NCBI GenBank assembly: GCA_900556135.1
Contig: USNR01000020.1
Span: 1 to 29,904 of the forward strand
From: an uncultured Clostridium sp.
GTDB taxonomy: Bacteria > Bacillota > Clostridia > TANB77 > CAG-508
Reading direction: 5' to 3'
Length of the DNA stretch: 29,904 bases
The notes beneath the pieces were generated by a model, which made no database searches, was not told where the DNA came from, and saw only the letters and a list, made by a program, of their open reading frames with translations. Shown here piece by piece: positions 6,824 through 14,049 of the stretch; position 1 is the stretch's first letter, and each line of letters opens with the position of its first letter. A program made the translations under genes and the position numbers.

Positions 6824-8121
6824 TAGGAATTGATGGACCAGCAGGAACAGGAAAAGGTACAATAACAGAGCGTTTAGCAAAAAAATATAATTTTGTAAAT
6901 ATAGATACAGGGGCAACATATAGATGTGTTACATTGCAAATGTTAAGAGAAAAAATAAAGCTAGAAGATGAAGAAAAAATTGCTGATATGCTTAAAAATA
7001 TAAAGATTGAGATGGAAAATCAAAAGGGAACATTAAAGGTATTTTTGAATGGAGAAGATGTAACAAAAGAGATTAGAAGCAAAGAAGTTACTAAAAATGT
7101 TTCACAAGTATCTAGCATAAAACAAATAAGGTTAAGTATGGCAACACTTCAAAGAAAAATGGCACAAGGCAAAAACGTTATAATGGAAGGCCGAGATATT
7201 TGCACAGTTGTTTTCCCAACAGCAGATGTAAAAATTTATTTAGATGCAGATGATGAAGAAAGAGCAAAGAGAAGATTTAAGCAAAACCAAGAGAAAAACA
7301 TAGACATGCCATATGAAGAGGTTTTAGAAAACATCAGAAAAAGAGATAAAAACGATAAAGAAAAAGAATTTGGGGCTTTAAAAGTTGCAGATGGTGCCAC
7401 AGTTATTGATTCTACTAATATGACTATCAAAGAAGTTGAAAAAGAGATTTCTAAAATTATAGATAAAAAATTAAAAGCAAAAAAGAAAGAAGAAAAAATT
7501 TATAAAGAAAGACCAGAAACAACATGGAAGAAGATAGAAAGAGCAACAATAAAGGCTATTTTACATGCTTTTTATAAAATTGTTTTTAGATTAGAAAAAG
7601 TAAATGAAGAAAATTTACCAATGGACGAGCCTGTGATTGTATGTGCAAATCATTTAAATACATGGGATGCAGTTGGATTAGTTGTATGTAGTAAAAGAAG
7701 AATCAGATTTATAGCAAAAGAGGATTTATTTAATAATGGATTTTTAAATTGGATCGGTCATGTCTTTGATGTTATTCCAATAAAAAGAGGAATGAGAGAT
7801 ATGGAAGCAATGAAAAGGTGCATTAAGGCTTTAAAAAATGGAGAGACTTTAGGAATTTTCCCTGAAGGAACAAGAAGAGGTCTTGCAAAGGGGGCTAAAG
7901 TTCAGAATGGTGCTGCATATATGGCATTAAAAACTAAAGTTAAAGTTGTGCCAGTGGGAATCCAAGGAAGTTTTAAGCCATTTACTAAAGTTACACTAAA
8001 CTATGGTAAGCCGTTAGACTTTACAAAAAACGATGACAAGAACCCAGAAAAAGAAAAATTAGACCAAGCTACAAAAGAGATAATGGATAATATTATTATG
8101 TTGACAAATTCAACAAAATAA
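6811..8121 (+). CDS. cmk: Cytidylate kinase fused to 1-acylglycerol-3-phosphate acyltransferase
   Basis: This is a 436-aa two-enzyme fusion. Residues 1 to about 220 are cytidylate kinase, which phosphorylates CMP and dCMP: the P-loop is GPAGTGKG (9-16), followed by DTGATYR and EGRDICTVVFP (GRD at 127-129). A Lys/Glu-rich linker (about 215-245) leads to a PlsC-type acyltransferase with the catalytic HX4D motif as HLNTWD (281-286) and FPEGTR (350-355), which would make phosphatidic acid at the membrane. In many Clostridia cmk and plsC are neighbours, so a fusion is easily explained. The usual GRDIGTVV reads GRDICTVV, a small change. The start at 6811 fits the family's N-terminus, but its ribosome binding site is displaced. 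The 3' end carries the promoter for the next gene. Confidence 0.94.
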   Translation: MSFVVGIDGPAGTGKGTITERLAKKYNFVNIDTGATYRCVTLQMLREKIKLEDEEKIADMLKNIKIEMENQKGTLKVFLNGEDVTKEIRSKEVTKNVSQVSSIKQIRLSMATLQRKMAQGKNVIMEGRDICTVVFPTADVKIYLDADDEERAKRRFKQNQEKNIDMPYEEVLENIRKRDKNDKEKEFGALKVADGATVIDSTNMTIKEVEKEISKIIDKKLKAKKKEEKIYKERPETTWKKIERATIKAILHAFYKIVFRLEKVNEENLPMDEPVIVCANHLNTWDAVGLVVCSKRRIRFIAKEDLFNNGFLNWIGHVFDVIPIKRGMRDMEAMKRCIKALKNGETLGIFPEGTRRGLAKGAKVQNGAAYMALKTKVKVVPVGIQGSFKPFTKVTLNYGKPLDFTKNDDKNPEKEKLDQATKEIMDNIIMLTNSTK

Positions 8122-8129
8122 TATATAAT
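8101..8129 (+). promoter_or_regulatory. Full-consensus sigma-A promoter for the S1 gene
   Basis: TTGACA (8101-8106) and TATAAT (8124-8129) match consensus at all 12 positions with a 17-bp spacer. The -35 is inside the last codons of cmk-plsC. The start would be near 8136, leaving a 70-nt leader for the S1-domain gene. Confidence 0.88.
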
Positions 8130-8206
8130 CATTGTGGTTATTGCCCATAAAAATCAATATAAAAATAAGATTAGGCAAAACAAATTTTTTAGATTGAAGG
8201 GTATTT

Positions 8207-9301
8207 ATGGAAAAAATTGAAGATAATGTAACTTTTGAGGAGATATTAAATCAATCTTTCAAAAAAATAAAAGTAGGTACAACTATTACAGGTACAATAG
8301 TTGAAATAAATAATAAAGGTGAAATTTTTGTTGACATAGGATACAAAGCTGACGGAATTATACCTAAAAGAGAATATTCATTTAATGAGGATGCAAATCC
8401 AAATGATGAATTTAAAATTGGGGATAAGATTACTGCAGACATTATAAAATTAAATGATGGACAAGGCAATGTATTAATGTCATACAAAAAATCAAAATTA
8501 AGAAAAGTAAAAGAAGACTTTAAAAGTAAAGTAGAAAACAATCAAATTTTCGAAGAAAAAGTTGAAGAAGTTAATGAAAACGGATTGATAGTTAAATACA
8601 AAGACGCAATAAGAATATTTATACCTTTATCTTTAGCTAATATAAGCAGAGAAGAAAATATAGAAGATTACGTTGGTAAAGTTGTAAGATTTAGAATAAT
8701 AGAAAACACAACCAAAAAAGTAATTGGATCTATAAAAGAAGTTATTGAGGAAGAAAAGAAAGCAATATCAGATAAATTCTGGAATGAGATAGAAATTGGG
8801 AAGAAATATAAAGGTATAGTAAGCAGTCTAAGTGATTATGGTGCATTCGTTGATATAGGAGGATTCCAAGGACTATTACATATTTCTGAAATTTCTTGGG
8901 GAAGAAATGATAATCCTAAAAATATTTTACAAGTTGGACAAGAGATTGATGTAAGAGTAAAAGATTTAGATAAAGAACATAAAAGATTTAAATTATCTTA
9001 CGAAAAGAAAGGGCCTAACCCATGGAACAAAGTCGAGGAAAAATATCATGTAGGTGACATTGTAAAAGTTAAAGTATCAAAGATAATGCCATTTGGAGCA
9101 TTTGTTGAATTAGAAAAAGGAATTGAAGGGTTAGTACATATTTCTCAAATTTGTGAAAAGAAAATAACAAATCCAGAAGAAATATTGCAAGTTGGCAAAA
9201 AAGTTAATGCTAAAATAATAGACATTGATTTAGAACATCAAAAAATCGAATTATCTATTAGAGAGCTAGAAGGAACTAGTTCAGAGTATAAAGAAGACTA
9301 A
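8207..9301 (+). CDS. rpsA: S1 RNA-binding domain protein (ribosomal protein S1-like)
   Basis: This 364-aa protein is built of four S1 OB-fold repeats, the usual form in Clostridia. Repeat 1 begins about residue 22 with the core GEIFVDIGYKADGIIP. Repeat 2 (about 105-180) is degenerate. Repeats 3 and 4 are canonical: DYGAFVDIGGFQGLLHISEIS (about 209) and FGAFVELEKGIEGLVHISQI (about 295). It should bind mRNA at the small subunit and assist initiation, although S1 is less essential in Firmicutes than in E. coli. Location after cmk-plsC is the common clostridial context. It has a strong promoter of its own. The start at 8207 has TTGAAGGG upstream at 8193-8200. Confidence 0.9.
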   Translation: MEKIEDNVTFEEILNQSFKKIKVGTTITGTIVEINNKGEIFVDIGYKADGIIPKREYSFNEDANPNDEFKIGDKITADIIKLNDGQGNVLMSYKKSKLRKVKEDFKSKVENNQIFEEKVEEVNENGLIVKYKDAIRIFIPLSLANISREENIEDYVGKVVRFRIIENTTKKVIGSIKEVIEEEKKAISDKFWNEIEIGKKYKGIVSSLSDYGAFVDIGGFQGLLHISEISWGRNDNPKNILQVGQEIDVRVKDLDKEHKRFKLSYEKKGPNPWNKVEEKYHVGDIVKVKVSKIMPFGAFVELEKGIEGLVHISQICEKKITNPEEILQVGKKVNAKIIDIDLEHQKIELSIRELEGTSSEYKED

Positions 9302-9327
9302 ATTATAATTGAAGGCATAAAAAAGTA

Positions 9328-9399
9328 GAAGTTAGAGGTTAGAAATTGGAAACGTAAAGCAAGTAAAAATCCAATCTTTAATATCTAACTTCCAATTTC
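9328..9399. repeat. Intergenic inverted-repeat element before typA
   Basis: Two overlapping inverted repeats fill the gap: GAAGTTAGA (9328-9336) with TCTAACTTC (9384-9392), and GAAATTGGA (9342-9350) with TCCAATTTC (9391-9399). A further TCCAATC lies at 9370-9376. The arms on the right overlap, so only one stem can form at a time. It looks like a dispersed REP-like element, but there is a single copy in this window. Confidence 0.5.
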
Positions 9400-9428
9400 G
9401 AAAAAAATATTATAGTGGGGGAATAAAA

Positions 9429-11237
9429 ATGAATAATAAAAATATAAGAAATATAGCAATAATTGCACACGTTGACCATGGAAAAACTACATTAGTAGAT
9501 TGTTTATTAAAACAAAGCCATGTTTTTAGAGAAAATGAACAAGTTGAAGAAAGAGTAATGGACTCAGGGGATATAGAAAAAGAAAGAGGAATTACAATTC
9601 TTTCTAAAAATACTTCTGTAATGTATAATGGAGTAAAAATTAATATTGTAGATACTCCAGGACATGCTGACTTCGGAGGAGAAGTAGAACGTGTTTTAAA
9701 AACAGTAGATGGTGTTTTACTATTAGTAGATGCTTTTGAAGGCCCTATGCCTCAAACAAGAGAGGTTCTAAAAAAATCTTTAGCTTTGAATTTAAAACCA
9801 ATAGTTGTAATAAACAAAATAGATAGACCAGGAGCTGACCCTGTTAAAGTTGTAGATAAAGTTTTGGAACTATTTATAGAACTAAATGCAACAGATGAAC
9901 AGTTAGACTTCCCTGTAATATATGCATCTGCTAAAAATGGAATAGCAAAAATGAATTTAGATGATGAATCAGACAACGTAACATGTATATTTGATACAAT
10001 AATAGAAAAGATTGATCCTCCAGCATGTGATATGGATGGAACAATGCAAATGTTAGTATCTAACATTGATTATGATGATTATCTAGGAAGAATTGCTGTT
10101 GGTAGAGTTGAACGTGGAAAAGTAAAAAATGGAATGCCAGTTGCAATTTGTAAAGCAGATAAAAATGAACAAGGAAAAGTTGCAAAATTATTTACTTATA
10201 TGGGATTAAAAAAGGTTGAAGTTGATGAAGTTGACGCTGGTGATATAGTTGCTATATCTGGTATACCTAATATAAATATAGGTGATACAATTTGTGATTT
10301 AGCAAATCCAGAAAAAATTCCATTTGTGGATATAGATGAGCCAACAGTATCTATGACTTTTAGTGTTAATAATGGACCTTTTGCAGGTAAAGAAGGACAA
10401 TTTATAACTTCAAGACATATTCGTGATAGATTGTTTAAAGAGCTAGAAAGAAATGTAAGTTTAAGAGTTAAAGAAACAGCATCTCCTGATAGCTTCGAAG
10501 TATGCGGACGTGGAGAACTTCATCTATCTGTATTAATAGAAACTATGAGAAGAGAAGGCTTTGAATTATTAGTATCTCGTCCTAAAGTTATTATAAAAGA
10601 AATTGATGGAGTTAAATGTGAACCAATAGAGAACCTAGTTGTAAATGTACCAGATGAATCAATTGGAACAGTCATAGAAAAATTAGGAAGACGTAAAGCA
10701 GAAATGAAAAACATGGAACCTGCTGAGTTAGGTCATACAAAAATAGAATTTAGAATTCCTGCACGTGGACTAATTGGATATAGAACAGAGTTTTTAACAG
10801 ATACAAAAGGAACAGGAACAATGAATAGCACATTTGACACATATGAGCCATACAAAGGAGAAATACAAGCTCGTACAAGAGGTGTACTTGTTGCATTTGA
10901 ACAAGGAACATCTATAACATATGGTTTATACAATGCTCAAGAAAGAGGAGAATTGTTTATAGGTCCTGGTGTTGATGTTTATGAAGGAATGATAGTTGGA
11001 ATAAATTCTAGAAATGAAGATATTTCAATAAATGTATGTAAAGAAAAACACCTAACAAATACTAGAGCATCAGGTTCAGATGAAGCTTTAAGATTAGTTC
11101 CACCAATTCAATTATCATTGGAAAAAGCTATAGAATTTATAGCTGAAGATGAACTTGTTGAAGTAACTCCAAAGAGTATTAGATTAAGAAAAATTATATT
11201 AAACAATAAAGAAAGAGAAAGAACAGCAAGAAGATAG
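9429..11237 (+). CDS. typA: Ribosome-associated translational GTPase TypA/BipA
   Basis: TypA (BipA) is an EF-G-like GTPase that binds 70S ribosomes and supports growth under stress and late 50S assembly. The 602-aa product is full length. Its G domain shows AHVDHGKTT (14-22), the switch segment with ERGITI, DTPGHADF (75-82) and NKID (129-132). The C-terminal half has the family's SRGQLGYR-equivalent, ARGLIGYRTEFLTDTKGTG, and TRGVLVAFEQG. A G-rich ribosome binding site, GTGGGGG, precedes the ATG. A bidirectional-type terminator follows. No convincing sigma-A promoter is visible; a TATTAT at 9408-9413 has no partner. Confidence 0.98.
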   Translation: MNNKNIRNIAIIAHVDHGKTTLVDCLLKQSHVFRENEQVEERVMDSGDIEKERGITILSKNTSVMYNGVKINIVDTPGHADFGGEVERVLKTVDGVLLLVDAFEGPMPQTREVLKKSLALNLKPIVVINKIDRPGADPVKVVDKVLELFIELNATDEQLDFPVIYASAKNGIAKMNLDDESDNVTCIFDTIIEKIDPPACDMDGTMQMLVSNIDYDDYLGRIAVGRVERGKVKNGMPVAICKADKNEQGKVAKLFTYMGLKKVEVDEVDAGDIVAISGIPNINIGDTICDLANPEKIPFVDIDEPTVSMTFSVNNGPFAGKEGQFITSRHIRDRLFKELERNVSLRVKETASPDSFEVCGRGELHLSVLIETMRREGFELLVSRPKVIIKEIDGVKCEPIENLVVNVPDESIGTVIEKLGRRKAEMKNMEPAELGHTKIEFRIPARGLIGYRTEFLTDTKGTGTMNSTFDTYEPYKGEIQARTRGVLVAFEQGTSITYGLYNAQERGELFIGPGVDVYEGMIVGINSRNEDISINVCKEKHLTNTRASGSDEALRLVPPIQLSLEKAIEFIAEDELVEVTPKSIRLRKIILNNKERERTARR

Positions 11238-11268
11238 AAATTTGCTTGCCAAGCTAAGATACAACACT

Positions 11269-11304
11269 AAAAAGGTTAAACTATAATAGCAGTTTAACCT
11301 TTTT
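11269..11304 (+). terminator. Intrinsic terminator of typA
   Basis: GGTTAAACT (11274-11282) pairs perfectly with AGTTTAACC (11291-11299), flanked by A5 and T5 tracts. The loop region contains TATAAT (11282-11287), which might serve as a weak -10 for the next gene. Confidence 0.9.
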
Positions 11305-11335
11305 ATGAAATTAGAAAGAAGGAAAGATATAAAAC

Positions 11336-11929
11336 ATGAATAAAGAAGAATTAGCAAAAATAAAAGAAAAAGCATTAACAGAACATATTCCAATAATAAT
11401 GGATGATACATTAGAAGTAATTGAAAAAATACTAAAAGAGGATAAACCTAAAAAAATATTAGAAATAGGAACAGCAGTTGGATATTCAGCAATATGCTTT
11501 TCGGAGTATTTAGCAGAAGGTGGAATAATAGATACAATTGAACGTGACGAAACTAGAATAGAAGAAGCAAAAATAAACATAGAAAAAGTAGGAGTAAAAG
11601 AAAAAATACATATATATGAGGGAGATGCAGTAGAAATACTGCCTACATTAAATAATAAATATGATGTAGTTTTTATAGATGCAGCAAAGGGAAAATATCC
11701 ATTTTTCTTAGAACAGGCATTGCGTATGCTTAATGACAATGGGATAATTTTTGCTGATAATATATTATACAAAGGATATGTTATGAGTGATTATAATAAA
11801 CATAAACAACGTACAGCTGTAACACATTTAAGACAATATATAAAAGAAATACAAGAAAATCCAGAATTAGAAACAACAATATTAGAAGTTGGAGACGGAT
11901 TAGCTATATCGAAGAAGGTTAGATTATAA
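11336..11929 (+). CDS. trmR: SAM-dependent O-methyltransferase, TrmR-like
   Basis: This 197-aa class I methyltransferase is of the COMT-like family. Motif I is ILEIGTAVGYSA (about 40-51), the acidic ribose-binding strand is IDTIERD, and the metal or substrate region reads VFIDAAKGKYPFF then FADNILYKGYV. Bacillus TrmR (YrrM) has this size and family and methylates 5-hydroxyuridine at tRNA position 34 to 5-methoxyuridine. The assignment is supported by context: a uridine-kinase-like gene and a U32-family gene follow, as in the Bacillus trmR-trhP-udk cluster. Other small-molecule O-methyltransferases share these motifs, so function is probable rather than shown. The ribosome binding site is AGAAGGAAAG at 11316-11325. 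Confidence 0.75.
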   Translation: MNKEELAKIKEKALTEHIPIIMDDTLEVIEKILKEDKPKKILEIGTAVGYSAICFSEYLAEGGIIDTIERDETRIEEAKINIEKVGVKEKIHIYEGDAVEILPTLNNKYDVVFIDAAKGKYPFFLEQALRMLNDNGIIFADNILYKGYVMSDYNKHKQRTAVTHLRQYIKEIQENPELETTILEVGDGLAISKKVRL

Positions 11930-11967
11930 ATAAACGGTACTATATTAAATTTTATCGAATAAAATTT

Positions 11968-13656
11968 ATGAAGAGTATAATGGTTGAAAAAAAAGTCGAA
12001 TTAAGGTATAATTTAATAGTGACAAATAAATTAACAAACGAAAGGACATTGCAAATGCAAGTTATAGAAAAATTTAAAGCAGAAATAGAAAACGCAAAAA
12101 AAGAAGAAAGAAATATTATTGCATGTATGTGTAATAATGAAGTAAAATCATTAGATTATGAAGTAAAAGATGGAGACGAAATAGAATTATTAGATACATC
12201 AACAAAAGATGGCAAGAGAATTTATATAAGAGGAATTATGTATGTAATGGCAAAAGCCTTATATGAAACATATCCAGAGGCATTACTTAGTGTTAATTAT
12301 CAGTTATATAATGCAATGTTTTGCAAGATTGATAACATGGTAATCACAGAAGAAATGATAGAAATAATAAGAAATAAAATGGTAGAGATAATAAATAACA
12401 ATTTGCCAATAAAAAAAGTTGAAATGACAAAGATTGAAGCAGAAGATTTTTATAATAAAAATAGAACTTTAAGAGGAATTGCTCAGCTAGATAATAAACA
12501 AAAAGAAGAAGTTTCATTATATTATTGTGAGGATTATTTTAATTATTTCTTTGGGGTTATGCCAATGTCTACAGGTTACACTTCAATATTTGAACTGTTA
12601 AAATATAAAGATGGATTTTTAGTAAGATATCCTTCAAGAAAAACACCTAACATAGTAAATGAACACAAGGAAAGTAAAAAATTACTAGCAACACTTTCAG
12701 AGTATGATGACATTCATAGAGTGTTAAATATAGATACTTTATATAAATTAAACAAAGCAATTAAAGAAGGAAAATCAAATGATTTAATATTATTATCTGA
12801 GGCACTTCATGAAAAGAAGATAGCAAGTATAGCAGATGACATAGCAAAGAAAAAAGATGTAAAGATGATACTAATAGCAGGACCATCTTCATCTGGAAAG
12901 ACTACTTTTGCAAAAAGATTAGGAGTAGAATTAAGACTAAATGGCTTTAAGCCTGTTACAATATCTGTTGATAATTACTTTGTAGAAAGAAAAGATACAC
13001 CAAGAGATGAAGACGGAAAATATGACTTTGAATGTCTAGAAGCAATTGACCTAGAACTGTTTAATGAACATATAAAAACTTTATTAGAGGGCGGAGAAAT
13101 AGATGTTCCAACATTTGATTTTAAAGTAGGAACTAAGCTATATAATGGAGAAAAAATGAAACTTGCAAGTGATGAAGTCCTTGTAATAGAGGGAATCCAC
13201 TGTTTAAATGATAAACTTACAAGTTCTATTCCACAAAATCAAAAGTATAAAATATACATAAGTGATCTGACAGTTCTAAACATAGATTATTTTAACAGAA
13301 TATCTACAACGGATACAAGACTAATTAGAAGAATAGTAAGAGACAATAATTTCAGAGGATATAGTGCACTTCATACATTGCAAACTTGGGATAGTGTAAA
13401 TAGAGGAGAAGATAAAAATATATTCCCATATCAAGAGAATTGTGATGCGATGTTCAACTCTTCTTTAATATATGAAATACCAGTGTTGAAACAATTTGCT
13501 TTGCCACAATTGGAACTAATACAAAATGACTGTCCAGAATATGCCGAAGCAAAAAGGTTAGCTGAATTCTTGAAATATTTTGAAACAATACCAGTAGATA
13601 ATATACCAAACAATTCATTATTAAAAGAATTTGTGGGAGGTAGCATATTTGAATAA
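11968..13656 (+). CDS. Nucleoside kinase (uridine-kinase-like) with ThrRS-like N-terminus
   Basis: The protein (up to 562 aa) joins an N-terminal region resembling the TGS/editing part of threonyl-tRNA synthetase to a C-terminal phosphoribulokinase/uridine kinase domain. The Walker A motif is GPSSSGKT (305-312); SVDNYF, DFKVGTKLYNG and VLVIEGIHCLN are family landmarks. It probably phosphorylates uridine or a related nucleoside. The start is uncertain. ATG 11968 has no ribosome binding site but keeps the first TGS-like strands. ATG 12055 has AAAGGA at 12041-12046 with ideal spacing and a promoter-like pair upstream at 11984-12012, but would remove 29 residues. The RNHCP gene overlaps its 3' end by 8 bp. 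Confidence 0.85.
   Translation: MKSIMVEKKVELRYNLIVTNKLTNERTLQMQVIEKFKAEIENAKKEERNIIACMCNNEVKSLDYEVKDGDEIELLDTSTKDGKRIYIRGIMYVMAKALYETYPEALLSVNYQLYNAMFCKIDNMVITEEMIEIIRNKMVEIINNNLPIKKVEMTKIEAEDFYNKNRTLRGIAQLDNKQKEEVSLYYCEDYFNYFFGVMPMSTGYTSIFELLKYKDGFLVRYPSRKTPNIVNEHKESKKLLATLSEYDDIHRVLNIDTLYKLNKAIKEGKSNDLILLSEALHEKKIASIADDIAKKKDVKMILIAGPSSSGKTTFAKRLGVELRLNGFKPVTISVDNYFVERKDTPRDEDGKYDFECLEAIDLELFNEHIKTLLEGGEIDVPTFDFKVGTKLYNGEKMKLASDEVLVIEGIHCLNDKLTSSIPQNQKYKIYISDLTVLNIDYFNRISTTDTRLIRRIVRDNNFRGYSALHTLQTWDSVNRGEDKNIFPYQENCDAMFNSSLIYEIPVLKQFALPQLELIQNDCPEYAEAKRLAEFLKYFETIPVDNIPNNSLLKEFVGGSIFE
11984..12012 (+). promoter_or_regulatory. Promoter-like pair inside the kinase N-terminus
   Basis: TTGAAA (11984-11989) and TATAAT (12007-12012) are spaced by 17 bp. 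If used, transcription would start near 12019 and translation would begin at ATG 12055. It may also be chance in AT-rich coding sequence. Confidence 0.4.
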
Positions 13657-13969
13657 TAACAGAGTGTTTACGGAGATTGATGAGGAATTTGTGTGTGAAA
13701 ATTGCGGAAAATTAGTACCAAAACTAGGCTATTCTTGCAGAAATCATTGCCCATATTGTTTACATTCAAAACATGTAGACCAAAATCCAGGTGATAGACT
13801 AGAAGAATGTCATGGAATACTTGAACCGGTTGGAGCAGAAATAAACAGTAAAAAGGGATATGTTATAGTGTTTAAGTGCAAGAAATGTGGAATGATAAGA
13901 AAAAATAAAGCTGCAAAAGATGATAATATGGATTTAATAATAAAATTAACTGCAGAGCATAACTATTAA
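13649..13969 (+). CDS. RNHCP-domain zinc-ribbon protein
   Basis: This small protein (106 aa from the start I prefer) contains the family signature RNHCPYCLHSKHVD. A first Cys pair, CENCG, precedes it, and a second pair, CKKCG, lies in the C-terminal third, which gives a zinc-ribbon-like arrangement. The family has no established biochemical role; a nucleic-acid or tRNA-related function is only a guess from the Cys pairs and the neighbours. TTG 13649 has GGGAGG (13635-13640) at correct spacing and overlaps the end of the kinase gene by 8 bp, implying translational coupling. An upstream TTG at 13631 lacks a binding site. A strong terminator follows. Confidence 0.82.
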   Translation: MNNNRVFTEIDEEFVCENCGKLVPKLGYSCRNHCPYCLHSKHVDQNPGDRLEECHGILEPVGAEINSKKGYVIVFKCKKCGMIRKNKAAKDDNMDLIIKLTAEHNY

Positions 13970-13974
13970 AAAGG

Positions 13975-14019
13975 AGCCACAATCGTTATAGCAAAAGCTA
14001 TAATGGTTGTGGCTTTTTG
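13975..14019. terminator. Bidirectional terminator between convergent genes
   Basis: An 18-bp stem pairs 13975-13992 with 13997-14014 (two G-U type positions, AAAA loop). It is flanked by AAAAAGG on the left and TTTTTG on the right. It can end the RNHCP operon on the plus strand and the U32 gene on the minus strand. Confidence 0.9.
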
Positions 14020-14049
14020 TGATTTATAAAAGAGTAATATTGATTTTGA

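Noticed and set aside
11311..11772. 153-codon open frame on the minus strand
   Set aside because: It is antisense to the O-methyltransferase gene and lacks a ribosome binding site.
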